Source: Nonomuraea indica | GTDB lineage: Bacteria; Actinomycetota; Actinomycetes; Streptosporangiales; Streptosporangiaceae | Length of the DNA: 64,000 bases | NCBI RefSeq assembly: GCF_002850745.1 | Contig: NZ_KZ559470.1 | Coordinates: 1-64,000, forward strand | Direction: 5' to 3' | Shown here: positions 1 to 7,985 of the stretch, piece after piece | Position numbering within the stretch: the stretch's first letter is position 1 | Layout of the letters: every line of letters starts with the position of its first letter | The notes under the pieces: generated by a model | Seen by the model: the letters and a program-made list of their open reading frames with translations, nothing else | The model's database searches: none | What the model was told of the DNA's origin: nothing | Position numbers and translations under genes: made by a program

Positions 1-450
1 GTCGTCCCGAAGTCCGCCCAGCCGTTCGTGGCCACCCTGGTGCGCACCATCTTCGACCAGCCCGACGCGGCTTCCGTCGAAGCTCAGCACGTCTGGGTCG
101 TCCAAACGCTCGAGGCCAAGCACCCGGCCGCGGCAGAGCACCTGGACGCCGCCCGCGATGACCTGATCGCCTTCGCCGCCTTCCCACGCGAGATCTGGAC
201 GCAGATCTGGTCCAACAATCCGCAGGAACGGCTGAACAAGGAGATCCGCCGCCGCACCGACGTGGTCGGCATCTTCCCCGACCGGCCGGCCATCATCCGC
301 CTCGTCGGCGCGGTGCTGGCCGAGCAGACCGACGAATGGGTCGAAGGACGCCGCTACATGGGCCTGGAAGCCCTCGCCAAAGCCCGCCTGCGTGTCCTGC
401 CCGGCGACACACCCACGCAGAACCCACTCCCACAGACACTTACCGCTTAA
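1..450 (+). CDS. IS256-family (Mutator-type) transposase, C-terminal part
   Basis: The frame is open from the first base of the window, so the gene begins upstream; 149 codons remain before TAA. The segment WTQIWSNNPQERLNKEIRRR, followed by a V-GIFPD motif, is the C-terminal hallmark of IS256-family DDE transposases, including the conserved N-P-ERLNKE-RRR block that follows the catalytic core. The catalytic Asp/Asp/Glu residues themselves would lie mostly outside the window. The end of the element (about 478-508) is intact here, so this is probably a complete insertion continuing to the left. It is unrelated to the genes on its right. Confidence 0.93.
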   Translation, partial: VVPKSAQPFVATLVRTIFDQPDAASVEAQHVWVVQTLEAKHPAAAEHLDAARDDLIAFAAFPREIWTQIWSNNPQERLNKEIRRRTDVVGIFPDRPAIIRLVGAVLAEQTDEWVEGRRYMGLEALAKARLRVLPGDTPTQNPLPQTLTA

Positions 451-477
451 CCTGCAGAAACAGGATCACGCGGAGAT

Positions 478-508
478 CGACTCATACACCACGTCCGTGG
501 ACGTGACC
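478..508 (+). repeat. Probable right terminal inverted repeat of the IS256 element
   Basis: Twenty-eight bases after the transposase stop lies CTCATACACCACGTCCGTGG followed by ACGTGACC, with an internal CCACG...CGTGG dyad. Termini ending in a CCACGTCCGTGGACGTGACC-like sequence are typical of actinobacterial IS256 elements as I remember them. The left end and the target-site duplication are outside the window, so the exact last base is uncertain by a few nucleotides. Confidence 0.6.
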
Positions 509-699
509 CACGGGGTCCGCGCCGCGCAGCCGACCTCCCAGGAGCTTGACAAGGCTTTGCCGCCGCCCGGACGACCCGGCCCGGTGCCCGCGGCTACGGT
601 GAAGATGTTCCACGCGCCGCATTGGCGTTTCCCGGGAACCCAGTCCGACGCTCCGTCCGCCCAGGCCATCTGGGCGCCGCAAACCCACGGAGTGACACG

Positions 700-861
700 A
701 TGCTCAAGCGCCTGCTCGCCGCCACCGCCACGGTGGCCGCCGCACTCGTCGTCTCGGGCGCCCTGTCCGCGCCCGCCGCCCAGGCCACCGAGGACGTTCC
801 GGCCTCCGGGCAGTTCGCACCGTCGCCGCCCTATCCCCCGTACAACGAGGACGACGACTGA
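700..861 (+). CDS. Small secreted peptide, 53 aa, unknown function
   Basis: ATG preceded by a GGAG at 689-692. The protein opens with a classical Sec signal: two basic residues (MLKR), a hydrophobic alanine/valine core and an A-Q-A cleavage site near residue 28. The mature part is only about 25 residues, rich in Pro and Tyr, and ends in an acidic EDDD tail. It is followed within 15 bp by a strong hairpin terminator, supporting it as a real monocistronic gene. I do not recognise a family. The acidic tail could bind cations or a cell-wall component, but that is speculation. Confidence 0.7.
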   Translation: MLKRLLAATATVAAALVVSGALSAPAAQATEDVPASGQFAPSPPYPPYNEDDD

Positions 862-874
862 CCCGTCGCCGACC

Positions 875-901
875 GAGGCCGCCCTGTCACGGGGCGGCCT
901 C
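875..901 (+). terminator. Hairpin terminator after the small secreted peptide gene
   Basis: Perfect 10-bp stem GAGGCCGCCC / GGGCGGCCTC with a 7-nt loop, starting 13 bp after the stop codon. There is no T tract, as usual for actinobacterial terminators. It separates this gene from the iminopeptidase gene. Confidence 0.7.
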
Positions 902-943
902 CCCTCGGCCCAAGATATGACAGCGCTGTTGTATTTTGGGACG

Positions 944-1891
944 ATGTTTCCCCCGATCGAGCCGTACGACCACGGCCATCTCGACACCGGCGACGGCCAC
1001 CTCGTCTACTGGGAGGTGTGCGGCAACCCCGAGGGCAAGCCCGCCCTCGTCGTCCACGGCGGCCCGGGATCGGGCTGCTCCCCGGGCGCGCGGCGCGCCT
1101 TCGATCCCGAGCGCTACCGCATCATCCTGTTCGACCAGCGCAACTGCGGCCGCAGCCTGCCCCACGCGAGCGACCCCGCCACCGATCTCAGCAACAACAC
1201 CACGCACCACCTGATCGCGGACATGGAGCGGCTGCGTGAGCACCTCGGCGTCGACCGGTGGCTGCTGTACGGCGGTTCCTGGGGCTCCACCCTCATGCTG
1301 GCCTACGCCGAGACCCATCCCGAGCGCGTGTCCGAGATGGTGATCGTCAGCGTGACCATGACCCGCCGCTCCGAGATCGACTGGCTCTACCGGGGCGTCG
1401 GCCGGTTCTTCCCCGAGCAGTGGCAGCGCTTCCGCGAGGGCGTGCCCGAGGCCGACCGCGACGGGGACCTGCTGGCCGCGTACGCCCGGCTGGTGTCCGA
1501 TCCCGATCCGGCCGTGCGCGAGAAGGCCACCCACGACTGGCTGGCCTGGGAGGACGCGGTGATCTCGCTGGAGGCCAACGGCACGCCCGGCGCCTACAGC
1601 GACCGGCCGTCCGACGCGCGCCTCGCCCTGGTCCGCATCTGCAGCCACTACTTCTCCAACGCCGCCTGGCTGGAGGAGGGCGTGCTGCTCCGCGACGCCC
1701 ACAAGCTCGCCGGCATCCCCGGCGTGCTCATCCACGGCCGTTTCGACCTCGGCGGCCCGCTGGAGAACGCCTGGCAGCTCGCCCGGGCCTGGCCCGACGC
1801 GCGACTCGTCGTGGTGGACGACTCCGGGCACACCGGCAGCGGCACGATGCGCGAGGAGGTGCTCGCCGCCCTGAACGGATTCGCCCAGTAA
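944..1891 (+). CDS. pip: Proline iminopeptidase (alpha/beta hydrolase, S33)
   Basis: Removes N-terminal proline from peptides, presumably in the cytoplasm (no signal peptide). The N-terminus MFPPIEPYDHG...VYWEVCGNPEGKPALV matches the family start, so I chose ATG 944; an in-frame ATG at 917 is the alternative. HGGPGSGC forms the oxyanion hole (about residues 46-53), GGSWGS holds the nucleophile Ser112, and GRFD and DDSGHTG near the C-terminus supply the Asp and His of the triad. Length, 315 aa, is normal for the family. A GGGA lies 5-6 nt before the start. It stands alone between a terminator and a new promoter region. Confidence 0.9.
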   Translation: MFPPIEPYDHGHLDTGDGHLVYWEVCGNPEGKPALVVHGGPGSGCSPGARRAFDPERYRIILFDQRNCGRSLPHASDPATDLSNNTTHHLIADMERLREHLGVDRWLLYGGSWGSTLMLAYAETHPERVSEMVIVSVTMTRRSEIDWLYRGVGRFFPEQWQRFREGVPEADRDGDLLAAYARLVSDPDPAVREKATHDWLAWEDAVISLEANGTPGAYSDRPSDARLALVRICSHYFSNAAWLEEGVLLRDAHKLAGIPGVLIHGRFDLGGPLENAWQLARAWPDARLVVVDDSGHTGSGTMREEVLAALNGFAQ

Positions 1892-1907
1892 ATCCGCAGA
1901 AAGTGCT

Positions 1908-1950
1908 TATAGCGGTCTTACGGCGCTACCTGCACTGTTATACCGCTATA
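1908..1950. promoter_or_regulatory. Inverted repeat, candidate operator upstream of 1971
   Basis: TATAGCGGT (1908-1916) and its exact complement ACCGCTATA (1942-1950) flank 25 bp directly before the gene at 1971. The region is much more AT-rich than its surroundings and probably contains the promoter; a GGAGGGA ribosome-binding site follows at 1959-1965. Which regulator would bind is unknown. Confidence 0.45.
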
Positions 1951-1970
1951 CCACTATCGGAGGGACGATC

Positions 1971-2636
1971 ATGACTGCCGGACCGGACGACTACGGCACC
2001 GCCGAGGTGCTGGCCCAGGAGCCTTCCCGCCGCCGTCTCCCTCGCGCGCTCGTGCTCACCGGCGTGACCGCCCTGGTGATCGCCACGGGTGCCGGGGTCG
2101 CCGCGGCGGCGCTCTCGCCCACGCCCTCCCAGAGCCCCACCGCCTCGGCCCCGCCCGCCGAGCCCCCCTCGGCCGCCCCGTCGGAGAGGGGCCCCTGGCA
2201 CGGCCGGGGCTGGGGCCCCGGGCACGGCATGGGACGCGGCGCCATCCACGGCCAGTACGTCGTCCCCGACGGCAACGGCGGTTACGTGACCGTGGCCACC
2301 CAGTACGGCGACGTGACCGCGGTCGGCCAGGACTCGATCACGGTCAAGAGCGAGGACGGTCACACCAAGGAGTACGCGCTCAACGGCGACACCCGCGTCA
2401 ACGCCGGCCGCGAGGGTCTCGACTCGGTGAAGGCCGGGTCGAAGGTGTTCGTCAAGGCGACGGTGCAGGGCGAGGCGGCCACCGCGGTCGCCGTGTTCGA
2501 CGTCACGGGGTGGGACCGGGGCGAGTGGCACGGCCGCCGGCACCACGACCACCGGCCCGGCGGTCCCGGCCGGCCGGCCTCTCCCGCCCCGCCCTCTCCT
2601 GCCCCGGCATCCCCCGCTCCGACCGCGACGTCCTGA
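1971..2636 (+). CDS. Membrane-anchored protein with DUF5666-like domain
   Basis: 221 aa. Residues 1-24 are cytoplasmic and basic, 25-47 form one transmembrane helix (LVLTGVTALVIATGAGVAAA), and then comes a Pro/Ser-rich linker and a Gly/His/Trp-rich stretch. Residues about 100-165 (YGDVTAVGQDSITVKSEDG, YALNGDTRV, VKAGSKVFVKATV) read as the small beta-barrel DUF5666 fold. The C-terminus is low-complexity Pro/Ala/Ser, as in wall-spanning proteins. It is likely extracytoplasmic and of unknown function; the HGRGWGPGHGMGRG and GEWHGRRHHDH segments could bind metal. It has a strong RBS (GGAGGGA) and a private promoter region with an inverted repeat. Confidence 0.75.
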   Translation: MTAGPDDYGTAEVLAQEPSRRRLPRALVLTGVTALVIATGAGVAAAALSPTPSQSPTASAPPAEPPSAAPSERGPWHGRGWGPGHGMGRGAIHGQYVVPDGNGGYVTVATQYGDVTAVGQDSITVKSEDGHTKEYALNGDTRVNAGREGLDSVKAGSKVFVKATVQGEAATAVAVFDVTGWDRGEWHGRRHHDHRPGGPGRPASPAPPSPAPASPAPTATS

Positions 2637-2853
2637 CCCGTACTGCAGGTCGCTCGAAGGAGTGCGGACGGGGACCCCTCACCGGCTCCGGGCGGCGAGG
2701 GCGCCTCGTCACGACGTCGCCGACCGGCGCGGATCAGGAGGGGCGCGCCGGTCGGCAGGTGGCGCAGGCCGACGCCTTTACAAAGTAGATCTCGGGCGTC
2801 GATTCTGGTACTCGGCCGCTGGGCTCGTGGTGGCGTGGGCCGCTCGACGACGG

Positions 2854-3759
2854 TCAGGCCGGGCGGGTGACGGGCGGGCGGCGGCGCGAGACGGCCACGC
2901 CCGCCAGGCAGAGCACGCCGCCGACGAGCGTGAGCGGGCCCGGCACCTCTCCCAGCGCCAGCCAGGACATCGGCACCACGAGCGCCGGCACCACGTAGGT
3001 GGTGGCGCCCATGCGCCCGGCCGTCGTCCGGGACAGCGCGTACGCCCAGGTGGTGAACGCCAGGGCGGTCGGGAACACCCCCAGGTAGACCATGTTCGCG
3101 GTCGCGGCGAGCGGCGCCCGCGCCGCCTCCGACACCAGGACGCCGGCGAACGGCAGGCAGGCGACGGCCCCGGCGATGCAGCCCCACGTGGTCACCTGCA
3201 GGGCGCCGGCGTGCCGCAGCGCGGGCTTCTGCGCGACGACCCCGGCGGCGTACCCGGCGGCGGCCAGCACGCAGAGCAGCACGCCCAGCACGGACGCGTC
3301 ACCGGTCCCGGAGGTCGACAGGCCCACCACGGCGGCGCCGGCGAACGACACCGCCATGCCGGCGAGCAGCGGCCGCGGCAGCCCCTCCCCCAGGAGCCTG
3401 CCGCCGAGCAGCGCGATGAGGATCGGGCCGATGTTGACGACCATGGCCGCCGTCCCCGCGTCCACCTCCCGCTCCGCCCAGTTGAGCGTCACCATGTACA
3501 GCCCGAACCACAGCACGCCCGACCAGATGATCCCCGGCCAGGCCGCGCGCGGCGGCCACCCTTCGCGGCGGACCAGACTGATCGCTCCCAGCACCAGGGC
3601 GCCGGCGAGGAGCCGCCCGAGGGCGAGGGCGCCCGGCGAGTACGCCGAGCCGGCGCTGCGGATGGAGACGAAGGCGGAAGCCCACAGCACGACGGTGACG
3701 GCGGCCGCTGCCAGGGCGAGCCGCGAGCCGCGACGGCCGGTGTCCGAGGAGGTTGCCAT
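2854..3759 (-). CDS. EamA/DMT-family transporter
   Basis: 301 aa with about ten hydrophobic segments arranged as two EamA repeats, each a five-helix unit; VTVVLWASAFVSIRSAG at the start and LGVFPTALAFTTWAYALSR in the second half are typical of drug/metabolite exporters. The frame is open further upstream, but ATG 3759 is preferred because homologues start just before the first helix. It is divergent from the HTH-cupin gene at 3847, with an 87-bp shared control region; this pairing usually means the regulator controls the exporter. The substrate cannot be read from sequence. Confidence 0.88.
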   Translation of the reverse strand: MATSSDTGRRGSRLALAAAAVTVVLWASAFVSIRSAGSAYSPGALALGRLLAGALVLGAISLVRREGWPPRAAWPGIIWSGVLWFGLYMVTLNWAEREVDAGTAAMVVNIGPILIALLGGRLLGEGLPRPLLAGMAVSFAGAAVVGLSTSGTGDASVLGVLLCVLAAAGYAAGVVAQKPALRHAGALQVTTWGCIAGAVACLPFAGVLVSEAARAPLAATANMVYLGVFPTALAFTTWAYALSRTTAGRMGATTYVVPALVVPMSWLALGEVPGPLTLVGGVLCLAGVAVSRRRPPVTRPA

Positions 3760-3819
3760 ACGGCCGAACCTAGCCGCGGGACATTCACGCCCCCGTCGAA
3801 GGGTGACGGTAGCCCTTTC

Positions 3820-3852
3820 TCCCAGAATTGGGATATTGTCCCGCATATGGGA
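3820..3852. promoter_or_regulatory. Two phased TCCC/GGGA dyads in the EamA-HTH intergenic region
   Basis: TCCCAGAATTGGGA (3820-3833) and TCCCGCATATGGGA (3839-3852) share the arms TCCC...GGGA, with centres 19 bp apart, about two helical turns. The second overlaps the ATG of the HTH-cupin gene. Two phased copies of one dyad between divergent genes are the expected layout for an autoregulated operator. Confidence 0.55.
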
Positions 3853-4419
3853 AAGATTGAGGTCGAGCCGGTGGAAGCCCGCCTGGCCGAGCGGCTCGCG
3901 CACCTGCGCGCCGAGCACGGCTGGTCGCTGGAGGAGCTGGCCGCCCGCACCGGGGTCAGCCGCTCGACGCTGTCGCGGCTGGAGCGGGCCGAGATCAGCC
4001 CGACCGCCGCCATGCTCGGCAGGCTCTGCTCCGCCTACGGCCGGACGATGTCGCAGCTGCTGGCCGAGGTGGAGGCCGAGCCGCCGCAGCTCGTCCCGGC
4101 CGACCGGCAGACGGTGTGGCGCGACGTGACGTCGGGATTCACCCGCCGCTCGGTGTCACCCCCCCATCCCGGGTTGCGCGGCGAGGTGGTCGAGGGCGTG
4201 CTGCGGCCCGGCGCCGACATCTCCTACGACGAGCCGCCGGTCCCCGCCCTCGAACAGCACATCTGGGTGCTCGACGGCGTCCTGGAGGTGACCACGGGCG
4301 GCGCCGCCCACCGGATCGGGACGGGGGACTGTCTGCGGTTCAGGCTGTGGGGCCGCTCCCGCTTCCACAATCCCGGCCCCGGCCCGGTCCGCTACGCCCT
4401 CCTGATCGTCCTCCCCTGA
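3847..4419 (+). CDS. XRE-family transcriptional regulator with cupin sensor domain
   Basis: 190 aa. Residues 10-65 form an XRE helix-turn-helix (LAERLAHLRAEHGWSLEELA, then RTGVSRSTLSRLERAEISP). Residues about 105-190 form a cupin_2 barrel with the usual PG...EQHIWVLDGVLEVTTGG and GDCLRF blocks. Such regulators bind a small ligand in the cupin and often control a neighbouring transporter. ATG 3847 is chosen because it gives the family-typical N-terminus; it sits inside a dyad, so repression at its own start is plausible. The GNAT gene follows 27 bp after its stop and may be co-transcribed. Confidence 0.88.
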   Translation: MGKIEVEPVEARLAERLAHLRAEHGWSLEELAARTGVSRSTLSRLERAEISPTAAMLGRLCSAYGRTMSQLLAEVEAEPPQLVPADRQTVWRDVTSGFTRRSVSPPHPGLRGEVVEGVLRPGADISYDEPPVPALEQHIWVLDGVLEVTTGGAAHRIGTGDCLRFRLWGRSRFHNPGPGPVRYALLIVLP

Positions 4420-4446
4420 CCTGCCCGTACCGTCGAAGGAACGACC

Positions 4447-4989
4447 ATGCACACGATCACGCGCCTGACCGCCGGCGACTTCCACGACGCCGTGGAGGCA
4501 TTGGCCGGGCTGCTCACCGACGTCGTCGCCGACGGCGCCTCGCTCGGCTTCGTCCTGCCCTTCGGCCGTGACGAGGCCGCCGCCTGGTGGCGCGCCCAGG
4601 AGCCGGCCGTGGCCGACGGCAGCCTGCGCCTGTGGGTCGCCCGCACCGGCGGCGGCATCGGCGGCATCGCCGGCGTCGTCGGCCTGGCGCTGGAGCGCAA
4701 GCCCAACGGCAGCCACCGCGCCGAGATCGTCAAGCTGATGGTGCACCCCGGCGCCCGCGGGCACGGCCTGGGCCGCACCCTGCTCGGCACCGCCGAACGG
4801 GCGGCCGTCGCGGCCGGCGTCACCCTGTTGCTGCTGGACACCGAGACCGGCAGCGCCGCCGACCGCCTCTACCCCGCCGCCGGCTGGGCCAGGTACGGCG
4901 TCGTCCCCGGCTACGCCGCCGATCCGGCGGGCACGCCGCGGGACTGCAGCTTCTACTACAAGCGACTGGAACGCGCCTCCCTGGCCTGA
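4447..4989 (+). CDS. GNAT-family N-acetyltransferase
   Basis: 180 aa. The acetyl-CoA binding motif A is clear at about residues 96-113 (KLMVHPGARGHGLGRTLL, of the R/Q-x-x-G-x-G/A type), followed by the beta5/alpha4 block (LLLLDTETGSAADRLYPAAG) and a closing FYYKRL strand typical of the GNAT fold. The acceptor substrate is not predictable. It starts 27 bp after the HTH-cupin regulator on the same strand, so the three genes (exporter, regulator, acetyltransferase) may be one detoxification unit. It is followed by a bidirectional hairpin. Confidence 0.85.
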   Translation: MHTITRLTAGDFHDAVEALAGLLTDVVADGASLGFVLPFGRDEAAAWWRAQEPAVADGSLRLWVARTGGGIGGIAGVVGLALERKPNGSHRAEIVKLMVHPGARGHGLGRTLLGTAERAAVAAGVTLLLLDTETGSAADRLYPAAGWARYGVVPGYAADPAGTPRDCSFYYKRLERASLA

Positions 4990-4991
4990 CG

Positions 4992-5038
4992 CGGTCCCGT
5001 CCCGCCGCGGCGCGTGGTGTCACGGCGGGGACGGACCG
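4992..5038. terminator. Bidirectional terminator between convergent genes
   Basis: Near-perfect 16-bp arms CGGTCCCGTCCCGCCG and CGGCGGGGACGGACCG separated by 15 nt fill the 50-bp gap between the GNAT gene and the convergent nitroreductase-hemerythrin gene. Confidence 0.7.
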
Positions 5039-5039
5039 G

Positions 5040-5885
5040 TCAGCCGGCGGTGCCGTCGAGGATCGGGATGAGCTGCTCCTCCTCGTAGGCCAGGTGCCGT
5101 TCCAGCTCGTCGCTGAGCCGTCCGACCTCGGCCGCGACCTGGAGGGGGTCGGGTGCGTCGCCGGAGATGACGGCCTGGAGTTCCGCCAGGAGGGCGGCCA
5201 CCCTGCGGTGCTCCTCCCCGAGCCGTTCCAGGGTCGGGGCGAGGGAGGGGTGCTGGCGGGCGAGGGCCGGGAACATCCCCATGTCCTCGTGGACGTGGTG
5301 GTGGTGCAGCCCCTGGCAGACGGTCAGGCAGTTGATCCGGAGCTGGGCGCCGATTCCCGGCCCGGCGTCGGCGATCTCCTTGCGCACCAGGGCGAGCTCG
5401 CGGCGGAAGGCGTCGTGGACGGCCTTCAGCGCCGCGCCGAACGACGGGGCGTTGATGTTCGGCGGTCCGGCGGCGGGCACCTCCGTCAGCGCCACGACCG
5501 GCAGGACGCGCTCCGTCCTGGCCTGGTAGTCGGCCCACCCGGGGTCGGCCTCGACGGCGCGGGCGAAGACGCGGTCGCGTTCGGGGCCGTCGAGCACGGT
5601 GGCCTCCGCCTCGTAGGTGAACACGCCGTTCTCGACCGTGACACGGGGGTGGGCGAGCAGGTTGTGGAACCAGTCGGGGTGCTTCGGCGAGCCACCGGCC
5701 GAGCCGATGACGATGATGCGCTCGCCGCCGTCGGGGAGGTAGCCGAGCGGGGTCGTGTGCCGGGTCCCGGAACGGGCGCCGGTGGTCGTCAGCAGGATCA
5801 GCCGGGCTCCCTCGAAAAGGCCGCCGACGCGGCCGCCGTTGGCGCGGAACTCCTCGATGATCTGCTGGTTGAAGTCTACGGGCAT
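5040..5885 (-). CDS. F420-type nitroreductase (Ddn-like) fused to hemerythrin domain
   Basis: 281 aa in two domains. Residues about 5-140 resemble the deazaflavin-dependent nitroreductase (Ddn) split-barrel: LILLTTTGARSGTRHTTPLGY, then WFHNLLAHPRVTVE. Residues about 150-280 are a hemerythrin HHE four-helix domain with iron-ligand-like His/Glu positions: HDAFRREL, HHHHVHEDMGMFPAL, LGEEHRRVAALL and LERHLAYEEEQLIPIL. Such a protein would couple F420H2-dependent quinone or nitro reduction to an oxygen- or NO-sensing di-iron centre. The start at ATG 5885 gives the family-typical N-terminus. It is convergent with the GNAT gene and has no operon partner. The reaction catalysed is inferred only from the family. 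Confidence 0.85.
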   Translation of the reverse strand: MPVDFNQQIIEEFRANGGRVGGLFEGARLILLTTTGARSGTRHTTPLGYLPDGGERIIVIGSAGGSPKHPDWFHNLLAHPRVTVENGVFTYEAEATVLDGPERDRVFARAVEADPGWADYQARTERVLPVVALTEVPAAGPPNINAPSFGAALKAVHDAFRRELALVRKEIADAGPGIGAQLRINCLTVCQGLHHHHVHEDMGMFPALARQHPSLAPTLERLGEEHRRVAALLAELQAVISGDAPDPLQVAAEVGRLSDELERHLAYEEEQLIPILDGTAG

Positions 5886-6293
5886 GGGGTGTCGTGTTCT
5901 CCGGTTCGGGAGGGCCGCGAAGCCGTTCGCGGCAGGGGGAAGCACGCCACGGGCGCGTACGGGCCGTGGCGTGGAAAGGGAGGGGAGGGCGAGCCGGGCA
6001 GCAGGGTGCCGGGTTCGCCGGGAATGCCGACTATCGAAGGGAAAACTCGGAGGGGACGCGGTGTGCGGGCGTCCGCTCGGAGGCGCAGGCGGGCCGCGGG
6101 CCCGCCGCGAGGTCACGACGTGGCCGGGTGCCCTACTCGCTTCTGGCCCATGGCCGACCCGGCAGTCACGTCGTCCACCCTAGCCGGAGGGGTACGGCCC
6201 GGCAACATCATTTCCCGGGCATCCGGCTGCCCTGCGGTTCACGGCCGCTGCCGGGGTAGGCGTCCAGGAGGACGCGGAGGTGAGGTGACCGCG
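5886..6293. other. 408-bp divergent intergenic region
   Basis: Lies between the 5' ends of the nitroreductase-hemerythrin gene (minus) and the CapA-like gene (plus), so it must hold two promoters. The stretch around 6028-6055 (GAATGCCGACTATCGAAGGG and following bases) is less GC-rich. I cannot assign a -10/-35 pair or a convincing dyad, and I see no coding signal. Confidence 0.4.
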
Positions 6294-7337
6294 ATGGCCG
6301 TCACCCTGGCACTGGCGGGCGACACCATGCTCGGCCGCGGCGTGGCGGAGCGCCTCGCCGGCCGGTCGCGCGTGGCCGACTTCTTCGCCGGCGAGGTGCG
6401 CGACATGCTGGCCGAGGCCGATCTCTTCCTGCTGAACCTGGAGTGCTGCGTCTCCGCGCGCGGCGCGCCCTGGCGGGCGCCGGGCAAGCCGTTCCACTTC
6501 AGGGCGCCGCCACAGGCCGCCGACCTGCTGGCCGAGCTCGGCGTCGACTGCGTCACCCTGGCCAACAACCACGCCCTCGACTACGGCCCCGACGCGCTGC
6601 TCGACACCCTCTCCCACCTGGCCCGGGCGGGCATCGGCTGCGTCGGCGCGGGCGAGGACCTGGCGCGGGCCCGCCGGCCGGTCCGCGTGGACGCGCGCGG
6701 GACGCGGCTGGACGTCGTGGCCTTCAGCGACCATCCGAGCGACTTCGCCGCCACGCCGGAGCGGCCCGGCATCGCCCATGCCGACCTGTCCGAGGGCGTG
6801 CCGCCCTGGGTGGTCGAGACGGTCGCCGCCCGGCGCGAGCACGGCGAGGCGGTGCTCGTCACCCCGCACTGGGGGCCCAACATGGTCACCGAGCCGCTCG
6901 CGTACGTGCGCCGCGCCGCCGACACGCTCGCCGGGACCGGGGCCACGCTGGTGGCGGGGCATTCGGCGCACACGTTCCACGGGGTCGCCGGGCGGGTGCT
7001 GTTCGACCTGGGCGACTTCATCGACGACTACGCCGTGCACCCGCTCGTCCGCAACGACCTCGGGCTGCTGTGGCTGGTCACACTGACACCGGCCGGACCG
7101 GTGGAGCTGCGTGCCCTGCCGCTCAAGCTGGACTACGCCCGTACCGGGCCGGCCGTCGGCGACGACTGGCTGCGGGTGCGCGACCGGTTCACCGCCGCCT
7201 GCGCCGCGCTTGGCACGTCCGTCCGCGTACGGGGCCGCGAACTGGTCGCCGCGTGGGACACCGCCGCCCCGCGGCCCTCCGGCGTCCGGCGGGAGACGCC
7301 TGCCGGCCCGCGGGGCGAGGGAGGGTTCAGCCGCTGA
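6294..7337 (+). CDS. CapA-family protein (metallophosphatase-like, poly-gamma-glutamate/capsule type)
   Basis: 347 aa. The family signature LALAGDTMLGRG is at the N-terminus, followed by NLECCVS, VTLANNHALDYG, SDHPSDFA and the C-terminal VLVTPHWGPNM and GHSAHTFHGV blocks whose Asp/Asn/His residues resemble the calcineurin-like metal site. There is no signal peptide or membrane anchor, unlike classical CapA, so it may act in the cytoplasm. ATG 6294 is preferred over GTG 6285 because GAGGTGA at 6281-6287 is well spaced from it. Its last 11 bases overlap the convergent DUF7144-like gene. Physiological substrate unknown. Confidence 0.85.
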   Translation: MAVTLALAGDTMLGRGVAERLAGRSRVADFFAGEVRDMLAEADLFLLNLECCVSARGAPWRAPGKPFHFRAPPQAADLLAELGVDCVTLANNHALDYGPDALLDTLSHLARAGIGCVGAGEDLARARRPVRVDARGTRLDVVAFSDHPSDFAATPERPGIAHADLSEGVPPWVVETVAARREHGEAVLVTPHWGPNMVTEPLAYVRRAADTLAGTGATLVAGHSAHTFHGVAGRVLFDLGDFIDDYAVHPLVRNDLGLLWLVTLTPAGPVELRALPLKLDYARTGPAVGDDWLRVRDRFTAACAALGTSVRVRGRELVAAWDTAAPRPSGVRRETPAGPRGEGGFSR

Positions 7338-7740
7338 ACTCCTTGGCCTCGCGGCCGTGCACGATGAGCGCGTACAGGACGAGCACGTCCACCGCGATGA
7401 CGGCGAGCGACCACCAGGGGTTGACGGAGATCCAGATGAGCTGGGTGAGCGCGTTCAGCATGACGAGGACGACGGCGACCGCGCGCGCCCACGTCTGGCC
7501 CACGCTGACCGCGATGCCGGTGGCGATGAGCGCGAGGCCGAGCAGGAGGTGGATCCATCCCCACCCGGTGAGGTCGAAGACGAGCAGGCTGCCGGCCGCC
7601 TGGATGTAGACGTCGCGGTGGAAGATGGCGTAAAGGCCGGAGATGGCGTTGAACAGGCCCGACAGGATCAGGATGATGCCCGCGAACCAGACCCAGCCGA
7701 CCCAGCCGGTGACGTGCTGCTGGCGAGCTTGATAGGTCAT
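7327..7740 (-). CDS. Four-helix membrane protein, DUF7144-like
   Basis: 137 aa with four hydrophobic helices (VWFAGIILILSGLFNAISG; FDLTGWGWIHLLLGLALIATG; VAVVLVMLNALTQLIW; WWSLAVIAVDVLVLYALIV). The GWGWIHLLLG motif after helix 1 and the FHRDVYI loop are typical of the actinobacterial DUF7144 group. A good RBS (AAGGAG) lies before ATG 7740. It overlaps the CapA-like gene by 11 bp tail to tail. Function unknown. Confidence 0.8.
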   Translation of the reverse strand: MTYQARQQHVTGWVGWVWFAGIILILSGLFNAISGLYAIFHRDVYIQAAGSLLVFDLTGWGWIHLLLGLALIATGIAVSVGQTWARAVAVVLVMLNALTQLIWISVNPWWSLAVIAVDVLVLYALIVHGREAKEFSG

Positions 7741-7985
7741 GGCGAATCTCCTTGGAAGACGATGGCCGGACCCTCTCCCTGACAGTACTGATATGGGTGC
7801 GTTCAAGGCTTTTGTTGAGGTAAATGTTGTGATGAGGAGCTTTTGTGCTCCAGCTCCCCGAGGCGCACGAAGACGGAGATTTTACGCGGCCGAGGGCGAC
7901 AGCTGATCGAGAAATGTGGTGGCCTGCCTGCTATCGCCGCATTCGCGAGAAATGCAGCGCTGTCGATCCAGGCTGGGAGGATCCG

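Noticed and set aside
392..943. N-terminal extension of the iminopeptidase frame back to 392
   Set aside because: It overlaps the IS256 end and the small secreted peptide, and family members begin at MFPPIEPYD; the extension has non-coding composition.
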